This document shows positions 43,896 through 52,547 of a stretch of 64,000 bases of DNA, one piece after another. Origin of the DNA: Nocardia niwae NBRC 108934 = DSM 45340 (GTDB lineage: Bacteria; Actinomycetota; Actinomycetes; Mycobacteriales; Mycobacteriaceae). The DNA is taken from positions 186,001 through 250,000 of the forward strand of contig NZ_BDCK01000020.1 of assembly GCF_001613465.1 (NCBI RefSeq). The letters run 5' to 3'. A model generated the notes under the pieces. That model made no database searches, was not told the origin of the DNA, and worked only from the letters and a program-made list of their open reading frames with translations. The position numbers and the translations under genes are program-made. Numbering within the stretch: position 1 is the stretch's first letter; each line of letters starts with the position of its first letter.

Positions 43896-46800
43896 CTAGT
43901 CCGAGTGCGGTCGCGCGCAGCGCGCGAGATTGTGGCGGGTGGTGCGGATGTCGGGGTGGTCAGCGCTCAAGACGCGTTGTTGGTCGGTGAGCAGTTCTTC
44001 CAGTTCCCGCATGGCAGCCGCCGCATTCCCGTTCTCGCCGCGCCGGAGGGCGAGTTCGCCACGGGTTCTGAGGGTGTGGGGGTGGTCGGCGTCGAGTACG
44101 CGTCTTTGGTCGGTGAGCAGTTCTTCGAGTTCCCGGATGGAGGCCCGGATATCACCGCTCATCCCGCGGCAGCGAGCGAGGTGGAAACGGATGTTGAGAG
44201 TTTCCGGATGATCGGCGCCCAGTACTCGTCGATGGTCGGTGAGCAGCTGCTCATACTCCCGGATGGCGCCTACGACGTTCCCGCCCTCGCTCCACCAGCG
44301 CGCCAAGCTCTCCCGAGTAGTGAGGAGGAGGGGGTCGTCGGCTTCCAGTACGCGCTGTTGGTCGGTGATCAGCTGTTCGAGTTCCCGAATGGCCTCCGCG
44401 ACGTCACCGGCTGCGCCACGCCAGTAGGCGAGGCTGTTACGCGTATCGAGAGTGTCGAACTGCTCGGCGCCCAGCAGTCGCTGCTGGTGCGCGAGAACGG
44501 CCTCCAGTTCCGGGACGGCGGCGGCGAAATCTCCGGCCTCCCCCCGCCAACGCGCCAGGCTGCGTCGGGTGCCGATGGTATCGGGGTGATCGGCACCGAG
44601 TACGCGTATATGGTCGGTGAGCAGCTCTTCGAGTTCCCTGAGTGCGGCGGTGAGATTCCCGGCTGTACCGCGCCAGACGGCGAGGTTGTGGCGGGTGTTG
44701 AAAACGTCGGGATGATCCGCGTCCAGTACGCGTAGCTGGTCGGTGAGAAGCTGCTCGAGTTCCCGGACGGCGATTCCGACCTTACCTGCCGCACCATGCC
44801 AGGAGGCGAGACTCTGACGGGTGCCGAGGGTGTCGGGGTGATCCGCGCCCAGCACGCGCAGTTGGTCGCTCCACAACTGTTCGAACTCTCGGATGGCACC
44901 TGCGATATCCCCCGCTTCACCCCGCCAGCGCGCCAGGCTGTCGCGGGTACTGAGAGTGTCCAAGTGGTCGGCGGCCAGTACACGCTGTTGGTCGATGAGC
45001 AGGAGTTCGAGTTCCCTGATGGCGGCGGTGAGGTTCCCGGCGGCGCCGCGCCAGAAAGCGAGGTTACGGCGGGTGGTGAAATTGTCGGGATGATCGGCGC
45101 CGAGTACCCGAAATTGATCGGGCAGCAGCCATTCGAGTTCCTGGAGTGCGCCTGCGACGTCCCCGGCCGCGGCACGCCAGTAAGCGAGACTGTTACGGGT
45201 GCTGAAGGTGTCGGGGTGATCGGCGCCCAATTCACGCCAACGATCGGTCAGCAACTGTTCGAACTCCCTGATCGCGCCACCGAGATCCCCTGCCGAGCCG
45301 CGCCAGCGTGCCAGGCTGTCGCGGGTACTGAGCGTGTCACGATCGAAGGCGCCCAGCACGCGCTGCTGGTCGGTGAGCAGCTGTTCGAGCTCTCGGATGG
45401 CGCGCGCGATATCCCCGTTGGCCCCGCGCCGGCGAGCCAGCTGGTGACGGGCGAGAAGGGTGTCGCGGTGATCGGCGCCGAGTACTCGCTGTTGGTCGGT
45501 GAGCAACAGCTCGAACTCGCGGATGGCGCCCGCGAGGTCCCCGGCTTCGCCACGCCAGGTTGCGACGTTGCCGCGGGAGGCGAGGGTGTCGGGATGATCG
45601 GAGCCCAGCACACGCTGCTGGTCGCTCAGCAGCTGCTGGAATTCCTGGATCGCTCCCGCGTTGTCCCCGCCGACCCCGCGCCAGTAACCGAGGTTGCTGC
45701 GGAGTTCGAAGGTGTGTGGGTGGTCCGGGCCCAGGAATTGCTCGAATGTCGGAAGCCACGAGGCCCAGGTGTCACGATTGTCGGCGGCCCGTGGTGTCTC
45801 CCCCAGCCTGGTCAACAGATCGATCGCGGCGTCCGAATCACCGGCCGCGAGAAGGTGCCGGGCGCCGGATCCGCGAGCGTATGCTTCGGCGCGCGCACGG
45901 ACGGTGGGAGACACAGCGTCGTCGGCCGCACCGCCGACCTGTTCGATGGCATCGGCGATGGCGCGGTGCACGGAGACGAATGCGACGTCGGATCTCTCGG
46001 CTTCGTCGCGGACCGGGCTGTAGAACTCGTCATGCGCGAGCCCGAGCAATTCTTCATCGGTTCCCGGGCTGCCACGGCTGATGAGTGTGCCCAAGACGAC
46101 GACGCGGTCGCGCAGTCCACTGGCGGTGACCGGGTGCCCCAGCCCGGACAAGGCGATGGCCGCGAGCTCGATGGGTAGCACGGGCCCTGATCCAGCGGCG
46201 GCCAGTATCGCCAGCAACGCGGCGAGCGACCGCCCGGCCGAACCCTCGATTTCCTGTTCGGCACGGCGAATACGCCGATGCACCAGAGAGGCGACATCCA
46301 GGGCAACATCCAGCCGTCCGACCGCCCGGGTGTCGAGTTCGGTGAGTAATCGGGCAAGCAGCCAACCGCCGACCGCGGAGTGCATCGACAACTGCTGGAT
46401 CCGTTCTTCCCAGCCGCGCTCCGCGCCGGCGGAATGCGCGGCGGCGACAGCCCGGCTCACTTCCTCCGGTTTCGGTGGCGTGAGCTGGATTCGATGCATC
46501 CCGGCGAACACCGGTCGTTGTTCGACCGGCGCCCCCGCGCGTATCCCCACGATCACTCGGACATGAGCCAGATCGTCTCGGGTGACCAGCTTTTCGATGG
46601 CACTCTCGAGCAGCTCGCGCGTGCCGGGTTCGGCTTGGTCCAGCCCGTCGAAGACGAGCGTGACCGGCTGTCCGAAGGTGTCGGTCCGGGCCAATGGTTC
46701 GACGATCCCGATATCGAAGACGTCGTGTTCCTGGTCGTCGCCCAGGACGGTATGGGTGCGGTCGGCCGCGTCGGCGAATCCGTCGATCCGGCGGCGCAAC

Positions 46801-47798
46801 TGTTGCGACAGTTCCGAGGCCACGGCGTCGAACGAGGTCGCCGCAGAGACGAATACCGCAGCAGTGACGAAGTCGGCGGTGAATGGGGTGCGGCCGAGGA
46901 GATTCGGGCGGATCAGCAATGACATCAATGTGGATTTGCCGGATCCGGCCGGACCGATCACGCCCCGCAAGCGCACGTGGCCGGCGTTGAAGACCTCGGC
47001 CACACGGCGGCGCAAGGTGTCGGTCACGATCACTCCGCCGGTGAGCGCGTCGACCAAGCCCGCTGCCGGGCGATTCCACACCGCGTCATCGCGACGGGCG
47101 GCATTCGGCACCAACCACAAACCACGGTCTCCACCGAGCGCGACCCCGAAAAGGCCCGGCACCTGCAAGGGGCACGCCGACTTCAAAGGTTCCAGCAGAT
47201 CGACCGGCAGCAGGTTCTCGCCGCGCACCGGCAGTCCTCGATCGAACACCGTCAACGCGGTGCGCGTGAAACAGCCGTCGTAAGCACTGTGCCGACCGGA
47301 AGCGACCAACAGCTCCAACCTCTGTGCGGACAGCTCGACGCGGTCGGTCAACCGACGCGCGGCGCCCAGCAGACTCTCGTGGGTTTCGCACGCGTCCACC
47401 ATCACAATCAACCCGTCGACGCTGTGCCGGTCGAGTTGTTCACTGAGCACCTGGGTCAAATGCAATCCGGTCCCGGAATCCGGCAACCGCGGCGAATCGC
47501 GAGCCATCAAGAAGAAATTCTCCGGACCGGTGGCCACGCCGTGTCCGATGAAGGCGATCAGCAACGCCGCCTGCTGTTCGGCCGCCTGCGAGAATGCGGC
47601 CTTCACGGCGGCATTCAGCTCTGCCGCAGTAGGGCTCAGCAAAGCCCCGGTCATGGCCGATCCGGATGTCCAGTGGCCGAGGGTTTTCAAGCGGGCCGCC
47701 AGACGGTCGGCCAACTCCTCGACGAATCCCAGCCGCGGCATCGCATCGCACTCCGACCCCACCACCAGCGCCAGCCGTCCTCCCACGTCGACGACCAT
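43896..47798 (-). CDS. caspase-like protease / STAND NTPase / TPR protein
   Basis: Protein of about 1300 residues (numbering from the open frame at 47873; likely start ATG 47798 = residue 26). Residues 30-250 form a caspase-like (peptidase C14) domain: LLIAFIGHGVATG with His111, MVDACETH with Cys162, and the family segment YDGCFTRTALTVF. Residues about 290-650 are a STAND/NACHT-like NTPase: Walker A GPAGSGKST at 307-315, Walker B VTLVFDGLD with Asp409/Asp412. Residues 714-1301 are fourteen contiguous 42-residue TPR-like repeats plus a partial fifteenth, each built on LGADHPDT, TRxSLARWRG and AIRELEQLLTDQQRV. This sensor-switch-protease layout is that of bacterial NLR-like proteins: repeats sense, the NTPase oligomerises, the protease cuts. 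Target and trigger unknown. Confidence 0.9.
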   Translation of the reverse strand: MVVDVGGRLALVVGSECDAMPRLGFVEELADRLAARLKTLGHWTSGSAMTGALLSPTAAELNAAVKAAFSQAAEQQAALLIAFIGHGVATGPENFFLMARDSPRLPDSGTGLHLTQVLSEQLDRHSVDGLIVMVDACETHESLLGAARRLTDRVELSAQRLELLVASGRHSAYDGCFTRTALTVFDRGLPVRGENLLPVDLLEPLKSACPLQVPGLFGVALGGDRGLWLVPNAARRDDAVWNRPAAGLVDALTGGVIVTDTLRRRVAEVFNAGHVRLRGVIGPAGSGKSTLMSLLIRPNLLGRTPFTADFVTAAVFVSAATSFDAVASELSQQLRRRIDGFADAADRTHTVLGDDQEHDVFDIGIVEPLARTDTFGQPVTLVFDGLDQAEPGTRELLESAIEKLVTRDDLAHVRVIVGIRAGAPVEQRPVFAGMHRIQLTPPKPEEVSRAVAAAHSAGAERGWEERIQQLSMHSAVGGWLLARLLTELDTRAVGRLDVALDVASLVHRRIRRAEQEIEGSAGRSLAALLAILAAAGSGPVLPIELAAIALSGLGHPVTASGLRDRVVVLGTLISRGSPGTDEELLGLAHDEFYSPVRDEAERSDVAFVSVHRAIADAIEQVGGAADDAVSPTVRARAEAYARGSGARHLLAAGDSDAAIDLLTRLGETPRAADNRDTWASWLPTFEQFLGPDHPHTFELRSNLGYWRGVGGDNAGAIQEFQQLLSDQQRVLGSDHPDTLASRGNVATWRGEAGDLAGAIREFELLLTDQQRVLGADHRDTLLARHQLARRRGANGDIARAIRELEQLLTDQQRVLGAFDRDTLSTRDSLARWRGSAGDLGGAIREFEQLLTDRWRELGADHPDTFSTRNSLAYWRAAAGDVAGALQELEWLLPDQFRVLGADHPDNFTTRRNLAFWRGAAGNLTAAIRELELLLIDQQRVLAADHLDTLSTRDSLARWRGEAGDIAGAIREFEQLWSDQLRVLGADHPDTLGTRQSLASWHGAAGKVGIAVRELEQLLTDQLRVLDADHPDVFNTRHNLAVWRGTAGNLTAALRELEELLTDHIRVLGADHPDTIGTRRSLARWRGEAGDFAAAVPELEAVLAHQQRLLGAEQFDTLDTRNSLAYWRGAAGDVAEAIRELEQLITDQQRVLEADDPLLLTTRESLARWWSEGGNVVGAIREYEQLLTDHRRVLGADHPETLNIRFHLARCRGMSGDIRASIRELEELLTDQRRVLDADHPHTLRTRGELALRRGENGNAAAAMRELEELLTDQQRVLSADHPDIRTTRHNLARCARPHSD
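43971..45734 (-). repeat. 14 x 126 bp coding tandem repeat
   Basis: Fourteen in-frame units of exactly 42 codons within the caspase/NTPase gene, with no insertions between them, followed by a partial unit to the stop codon. Units share a consensus but differ at many codons, so the array is not a recent pure duplication. Most units contain the ADHP/DTLxTR turn and a helical ELEQLLTDQ stretch, as in tetratricopeptide repeats of the actinobacterial type. Confidence 0.93.
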
Positions 47799-48156
47799 AC
47801 GACCAAATCCGATTCCCCGCTGAGGAACACGTGCGGGCCGACCGCAGGACCCACGACAGTGCGAGTCCGTCATCGCGGGGATGACAGATCGGACCGCAGA
47901 CCGAGATCCGCCTCCTCTTCGGCGTCCGGCACGACGCCTGGGTCGACGGGAGCAGGCTTCGCCCGCTTCCCGAGGTCAGTTGGCCGGTCGGTGCCTGCAA
48001 TTCCCGAGAATGCCGTAATTGTGAACAAACAGGATCGTGGAACACTCGTCGCCCGATTGCCTGAACAATAAATACAGAGTTTTTCCGACACGTCGCGTCT
48101 TGCGGCGAACTTCCGATTAGAATATTCGGGGCGGGTGTCCTTCCGAGGAGGCGGTG
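47799..48156. other. divergent promoter region
   Basis: No supported gene. It must hold the promoters of the caspase/NTPase gene (minus) and of the gene at 48157 (plus). The right part (48040-48130) is A+T-rich; TAGAAT at 48118-48123 could be a -10 box for the plus-strand gene, without a convincing -35. The leftmost 75 bp are an open extension of the caspase frame. Confidence 0.4.
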
Positions 48157-48876
48157 ATGGCCGACAACCCACGCTCGATCGCCGAAAACGATATAGCGCT
48201 CCCGTCGGGTGACGAGGAGCGATTCTCCGGCTATGGCGTGATGGGAATGCCATTCCTCAGTGGCCACTACTTGACACTCCGGCACTTCCCGGCGAGTTCG
48301 GTCGGTGCGGGGTACGACGCGGTGTGGCATCGGGATCCCGCGGGCGAATGGGTGATCTACAGCAGTGTCGACCCGGCGGCCAGCTGTGCCCGCTATTTCG
48401 GTGCAGCACTGCGGGACGCGCGAGTCGAGAACATCTCGGTCGAGTGGACCGGTCCCGCCGCGTTCACCGTGCGGGTGGGCGACCGAATCGTGTGGGAGCT
48501 CGAACTGGGCCGTTCGGCGGCGACGGCGGCGATAACCGGCCTCGGCCGCATGATGCCGGCAGCTTTATGGCGAAGCCCTGCCCTCTTGTCGCTGATGTCG
48601 CGCGTCGCGGGCCCGTCGCTGGGCGTCGGGCGGGTGCGGCTGAGCGGCACCGCCCCGAACGGCCAATGGTTCCGGGCCAACCCTCGGATGCTGTGGACCA
48701 TCGAGAACAGTAGGGCCCGGATCGATGGAGTCGATATCGGTCCACCGGGCCCGCTGGACGAGCAGACCAAGCTGGGTGATTTCTGGCTGCCGCAACGCGG
48801 GATGTTCGCCGTCGGCGAGACCTATTTCGAGCAGTACGACCCGGCGCGTCATCACGCGGCCCACTCCGGCTCGTAA
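48157..48876 (+). CDS. conserved hypothetical protein
   Basis: Protein of about 239 residues without a recognised domain. It is beta-rich and globular in appearance: RFSGYGVMGMPFLSGHYLTL, then EWVIYSSVDPAASCARYFGA, IVWELELGRSAATAAI, and the C-terminal TKLGDFWLPQRGMFAVGETYFE. One weakly hydrophobic stretch (MPAALWRSPALLSLMSRVAG). The general look recalls proteins related to acetoacetate decarboxylase-like or lipocalin-like folds in mycobacteria, but I cannot support a function. The ATG at 48157 has AGGAGG six bases upstream. It is divergent from the caspase/NTPase gene, so a link is possible. Confidence 0.75.
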   Translation: MADNPRSIAENDIALPSGDEERFSGYGVMGMPFLSGHYLTLRHFPASSVGAGYDAVWHRDPAGEWVIYSSVDPAASCARYFGAALRDARVENISVEWTGPAAFTVRVGDRIVWELELGRSAATAAITGLGRMMPAALWRSPALLSLMSRVAGPSLGVGRVRLSGTAPNGQWFRANPRMLWTIENSRARIDGVDIGPPGPLDEQTKLGDFWLPQRGMFAVGETYFEQYDPARHHAAHSGS

Positions 48877-49152
48877 CGACGCGTTCGTTTCGCTGCCACC
48901 CGGCCCCGATCGACGCAGCCCCGGCCAGGCCCATGCGGCTGTCGCCGGTCTCCGCCGAGTCGCGCATTCCCCCGGGTTGGTGTCGCCTCGCGCCGAAGTT
49001 GCGCGAGGAGTCCAGGAAGGCGTGGAGTTCAGGGCGTCGATCCCGGAATCCGATCAACCTTCGGACAGCACAATCCGACGCACCACCGGGCCGTACCCGG
49101 CTCGAACCGCAGCCGGTACTGTCCGGACAGCCTGCTCGGTATCGTCGCGATC

Positions 49153-49761
49153 ATGCCCGTGTTGATCACTCCGACGACACGTCTGCGTACGGCCTGGCTC
49201 GAGGCGCACGACGAGTGGGGTCCAGGCCCGCACGAGGACGGCTTCGGACTGCGGCCGTACGACGAGGTGAATTCGCCGACCGGTTTCGCGGCCTGGGTGG
49301 CCCGGCTGGCCGACGAATCGACGCAGGCGTGGGCCGAGACGGGCCGCGCGCGGTGCACCTACCGATGGATCGTCGAGGACGACCGAGTGCTCGGGGGGAT
49401 CGCTTTGCGGCACGGGTTCGACGACTTCGTGCGGTGGGCCGGCCATATCGGCTACGGCATCCGGCCGTCCGCGCGGCGACGCGGGCTCGCCACATGGGCG
49501 CTCGGCCGGATGCTCACAGAGGCGGGGAAGCTCGGCATGGACCGGGTGCTGATCGTCTGCGCGGCCGACAACATCGCCTCGGCGAAGACGATCGAGCGCC
49601 AGGGCGGCATCCTCGAGAGCATCGTGGATACCCAGCTCGGTCCGGCACGGCGTTACCGGGTGCCCACCGGCGACCAAGACCAGCGGCCCGGCCGCTGCGG
49701 CAGACAAGAAACGACGGCCACCCCACCGCGACGAATGGCGGACGGGTCGCACCCGTTATGA
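49153..49761 (+). CDS. GNAT-family acetyltransferase
   Basis: N-acetyltransferase of 202 residues. GNAT motifs: RWIVEDDRVLGGIALRHG, then YGIRPSARRRGLATWALGRM (acetyl-CoA loop RxxGLA) and VLIVCAADNIASAKTIERQG. The fold ends near residue 170; the remaining 30 residues are a basic tail. The pattern is similar to acetyltransferases annotated as acting on small amines or as resistance-type enzymes; substrate unknown. It converges with the methyltransferase at 49766 (4 bp gap). Confidence 0.88.
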   Translation: MPVLITPTTRLRTAWLEAHDEWGPGPHEDGFGLRPYDEVNSPTGFAAWVARLADESTQAWAETGRARCTYRWIVEDDRVLGGIALRHGFDDFVRWAGHIGYGIRPSARRRGLATWALGRMLTEAGKLGMDRVLIVCAADNIASAKTIERQGGILESIVDTQLGPARRYRVPTGDQDQRPGRCGRQETTATPPRRMADGSHPL

Positions 49762-49765
49762 CCTA

Positions 49766-50584
49766 TCAGCCCGACCGGCGGCCGGTAACCAACAGGTACT
49801 CCCAGCCCATCCGCCCATTGCCGAGGTCGTGGCGAGAAGCGAGTTCCGCGAGTTCCCGGTCCAGCTGCGCGATCTTCTCGGGTTCCTGGGCGATCGCCTT
49901 GTACACCGCCACCGTCGGTCCGTAGTAGGTCTTGAAGAAATCGCGGAATTCGGCCGCATCGGCGAAGCGGTCGATCGCGGCGTTCTCACGCCGCAACTCC
50001 AGGTCGGTGACGCGATCACCCAACAGCGACCGCACATGCGACTCGTCCCCCCACAGGGGCGGCGGCTGGGCGCCGGGCGCGGGCGGAGGGGCGAACGGTT
50101 TCATCGTGGCGAACATCTGCCCGATGAAACCGGTGGGCGTCCAGTTGATCAGCCCGATCGTGCCGCCCGGCTTGGCCACACGCACCAGCTCGTCCGCCGC
50201 CGCCTGGTGAAACGGCGCGAACATGATGCCGACGCAGGAGATGACGGCGTCGAACTCGGCATCGGAGTAGGGCAATGCCTCGGCGTCGGCCTCCTGCCAC
50301 CGAACCTCGACGCCCCGGGCGGCGGCGAGACGCCGACCCGCCTCGAACAATTCCGGCGTGAGGTCGCTGGCCACCACGTCGGCGCCGGCCTCGGCAGCTG
50401 GGATGGCCGCGTTCCCGGATCCGGCCGCGATGTCGAGCACGCGCTGACCGGGACCGATGCGACTGGCCTCGACCAGACGCCTGCCCAGCCCGGGGATGAC
50501 TTCGGTGGCGATGGACGAGTAGTCGCCCAAGGCCCACATCGCGCGATGCCGCCGCTTCAGATCCGCGGAGCCGGGTTCGGCCAT
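49766..50584 (-). CDS. class I SAM-dependent methyltransferase
   Basis: Methyltransferase of about 272 residues. SAM site VLDIAAGSGNAAIPAAEAGA (motif I), VVASDLTPELFEAG (acidic residue that binds the ribose), EADAEALPYSDAEFDAVISC and LVRVAKPGGTIGLINWTP. This is the UbiE/COQ5-like type that methylates small molecules. ATG 50584 is chosen for the GGGAGCG site ahead of it. The acceptor is unknown. Confidence 0.9.
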   Translation of the reverse strand: MAEPGSADLKRRHRAMWALGDYSSIATEVIPGLGRRLVEASRIGPGQRVLDIAAGSGNAAIPAAEAGADVVASDLTPELFEAGRRLAAARGVEVRWQEADAEALPYSDAEFDAVISCVGIMFAPFHQAAADELVRVAKPGGTIGLINWTPTGFIGQMFATMKPFAPPPAPGAQPPPLWGDESHVRSLLGDRVTDLELRRENAAIDRFADAAEFRDFFKTYYGPTVAVYKAIAQEPEKIAQLDRELAELASRHDLGNGRMGWEYLLVTGRRSG

Positions 50585-50927
50585 CTGACGCTCCCTCTGT
50601 AGTCGGGCCGGTGGACACTGCCGAAGTGAAACACTTCCGCGTCCGACCAATCGTCGAAACCGCAAGCCGACCACGAGTTACCCGGCGAAGTTCACAACAA
50701 ACGGCTCACCTCCGGCGGCAGGTGGTCGTCTCCCGCAGGACGCGCATCGGCCGGCACGCTTTTGGGGCCGTCCGATCACCAGGCATGCACCTGAACGATC
50801 TGACGACTTCCTCGCCATTCGGCTGACCTCCATCCGGCTCGATGGTGGTTGTGCGGCTGTCCGGCGGCCCAAGTCCGCCCCGCGGAGGCACTGTCGTCGG
50901 CAGTGGCGCGCGAGCTACTGTCGGGAT
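50585..50927. other. intergenic region between divergent methyltransferases
   Basis: No supported gene in 340 bases. Open frames here have no ribosome site or family look. It should hold promoters for both methyltransferase genes; I see no clear operator. Confidence 0.4.
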
Positions 50928-51770
50928 ATGCCGAGCGAGCCCGCGCCGCCCATCCCGTCCTTCCACGTGAACGCTATTCCTGACCCTTCGCGCACCACCG
51001 CCGACGACCCGATGGCCGCGCTGGTCGGCATCCTCGATCTCCAAGCGGCGCTGCCGGGGATTCGGCGCATGCGGGCATGGGGACACGAGGTCTTGGCCGT
51101 CCAGCCGGGCGAGAGGACACTGGATATCGGCGCAGGCACGGGCACCGAGGTGCTCGAACTGGCCGACCGGGTCGGCCCCGACGGCGACGCGGTCGGCGTC
51201 GACCCGAATCCGGCGATGCTCGCGATCGCTCGCGGGCGCGCCGAGACCGCGGACTCCAGGGCCCGGTTCGTCGAAGGCACCGCCTACCACCTGCCGTTCC
51301 CTGACGATTACTTCCACGCGGTGCGCTGCGAACGGGTCTACCAGCACCTCGACGACCCGGCAGCGGCCACCGCCGAGATCACCCGCGTCCTGCGACCGGG
51401 CGGTCGCGTGCTGCTCATCGACAGCGATTGGCACACCGTGATCGCTCACCCGGGCGACCCCGAGGTCGTCGCCCGCCTCTCGAAGGCAATGCTGACGACC
51501 ACACCCAACCCCGCGTCCGGCCGCCGCCTGCGCGGCCTGCTCACCGCCGCCGGTTTCGCCATCGACGACATGGGGTCGGAGGCGGTGATCTGGAACCCGG
51601 AAACCGCCCGCCCACTGTTCATGCAGATGATCGCCTCCGCCGCCACCGGCGGAGCGATCACCGAGCAGGAGGGGCGCGCCCTGCTCGCCACCATGGAGGC
51701 GGGTATCGCCAAGGGCGACTACCACCTCTCGGTGACGATGTTCGCGGTGCTCGGCCACCGAACATCCTGA
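50928..51770 (+). CDS. class I SAM-dependent methyltransferase
   Basis: Methyltransferase of 280 residues: TLDIGAGTGTEVLELADRVG (SAM motif I), VGVDPNPAMLAIARGRAE, FVEGTAYHLPFPDDYFHAVR and ITRVLRPGGRVLLIDSDWHT. The C-terminal lid (GYHLSV-type DYHLSVTMFAVLGHR) resembles UbiE-like enzymes. Not closely related to the methyltransferase at 49766 by inspection. Acceptor unknown. The start ATG has a weak ribosome site. It is followed immediately by a decayed kinase-like gene. Confidence 0.9.
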   Translation: MPSEPAPPIPSFHVNAIPDPSRTTADDPMAALVGILDLQAALPGIRRMRAWGHEVLAVQPGERTLDIGAGTGTEVLELADRVGPDGDAVGVDPNPAMLAIARGRAETADSRARFVEGTAYHLPFPDDYFHAVRCERVYQHLDDPAAATAEITRVLRPGGRVLLIDSDWHTVIAHPGDPEVVARLSKAMLTTTPNPASGRRLRGLLTAAGFAIDDMGSEAVIWNPETARPLFMQMIASAATGGAITEQEGRALLATMEAGIAKGDYHLSVTMFAVLGHRTS

Positions 51771-51808
51771 GCTGCCCGGCTCTCACCGCTGCCGCCCCGC
51801 ATCCGGCC

Positions 51809-52100
51809 GAATCCCGCGGCTACCGGATCGTGGACACCGACTACGGCGACTATCACCACACGGTTGACGGCGAGAGGCTGTGGCGCGAGGACCGCTGCTG
51901 AGCGCCCCAGTCGAGGTACTCATCGAGCGGCTGCGCAGCAGAACGGAAAACCAGTACGGAAAGAATCCGGCCGAGCTCGCCGAGACACTCGAATACATCG
52001 AGACAGTGGAGCCCCTGCTGAGAACGGCCGCGACACCATGGTTGTCACGACCGCGCCGGTCTCGAAGGTCGCCGACATCGTCCTCGGGCACGTGCTGTGA
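51809..52100 (+). pseudogene. remnant of P-loop nucleoside kinase-like gene
   Basis: Three collinear fragments in three frames match one family of small AAA/kinase-like proteins: RGYRIVDTDYGDYHHTVDGE to REDR (51815-51895, frame 2), LLSAPVEVLIERLRSRTENQ with YGKNPAELAETLEYIETVEP (51895-52036, frame 1), and VTTAPVSKVADIVLGHVL (about 52040-52100, frame 3). The N-terminal P-loop part is missing, the middle (between REDR and LLSAPVE) is deleted, and a frameshift near 52040 separates the last piece. No functional protein is possible. Confidence 0.75.
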
Positions 52101-52212
52101 CCCGCTTGCGCGCCGCAGCCGATCTGCTGGGATTCCCTGAGCCACAACCGAGTTCCCGGCGCGTCGCACCGATTTTCGCAGGAACGAGCCCACAGGAGAG
52201 AGCGTTTGCGTC

Positions 52213-52446
52213 TCAGAACAGATGACACTGGTCGGGCGGCAGGACACGGACCACGCACAGGCCGACGATGCCGAAGAACAGGACGCTGGCGATCCCGCCT
52301 CGGACCGCGTCGACGACGCCTGGGGGCACTTCTATCACCGCGACCGGTTCGGCGGTGATCTCGGCGGTTGCCGTCGCGGGGGCGGCGGTCGCGGCGGTCA
52401 GGGCGATCGTTGCGGCGGCGATGATGCGCATGCCGGCATGCTTCAT
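52213..52446 (-). CDS. small secreted or membrane-anchored protein
   Basis: Predicted protein of 77 residues with an N-terminal signal peptide (RIIAAATIALTAATAAPATA) and a second hydrophobic segment near the C-terminus (GIASVLFFGIVGLCVVRVL). AGGAG precedes the ATG. The short mature part (EITAEPVAVIEVPPGVVDAV) has no known motif. Two cysteines lie at the end (GLCVVR and DQCHLF). Function unknown; alone between the pseudogene and the DUF3145 gene. Confidence 0.6.
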   Translation of the reverse strand: MKHAGMRIIAAATIALTAATAAPATATAEITAEPVAVIEVPPGVVDAVRGGIASVLFFGIVGLCVVRVLPPDQCHLF

Positions 52447-52547
52447 GGTCGACTCCTCGTTCTCGGCCCCGACCGTGTGACAACCCTACGTCCGTCGGCG
52501 AATCCCGGACAGCCGCCGATTCCGGTGGCTGTCGGAGCCGCGACCCC

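Noticed and set aside
43971..45734. CRISPR array
   Set aside because: The regular 126 bp period is coding, in frame and without unique spacers between identical repeats; it encodes TPR units.
41780..48156. Integrated element with att duplication of the tRNA 3' end
   Set aside because: I looked for a second copy of GGTTCGATCCCC with flanks downstream and found none, and there is no integrase gene in the window.
50611..50826. 71-codon plus-strand frame
   Set aside because: No ribosome site, basic low-complexity product and no recognisable family.
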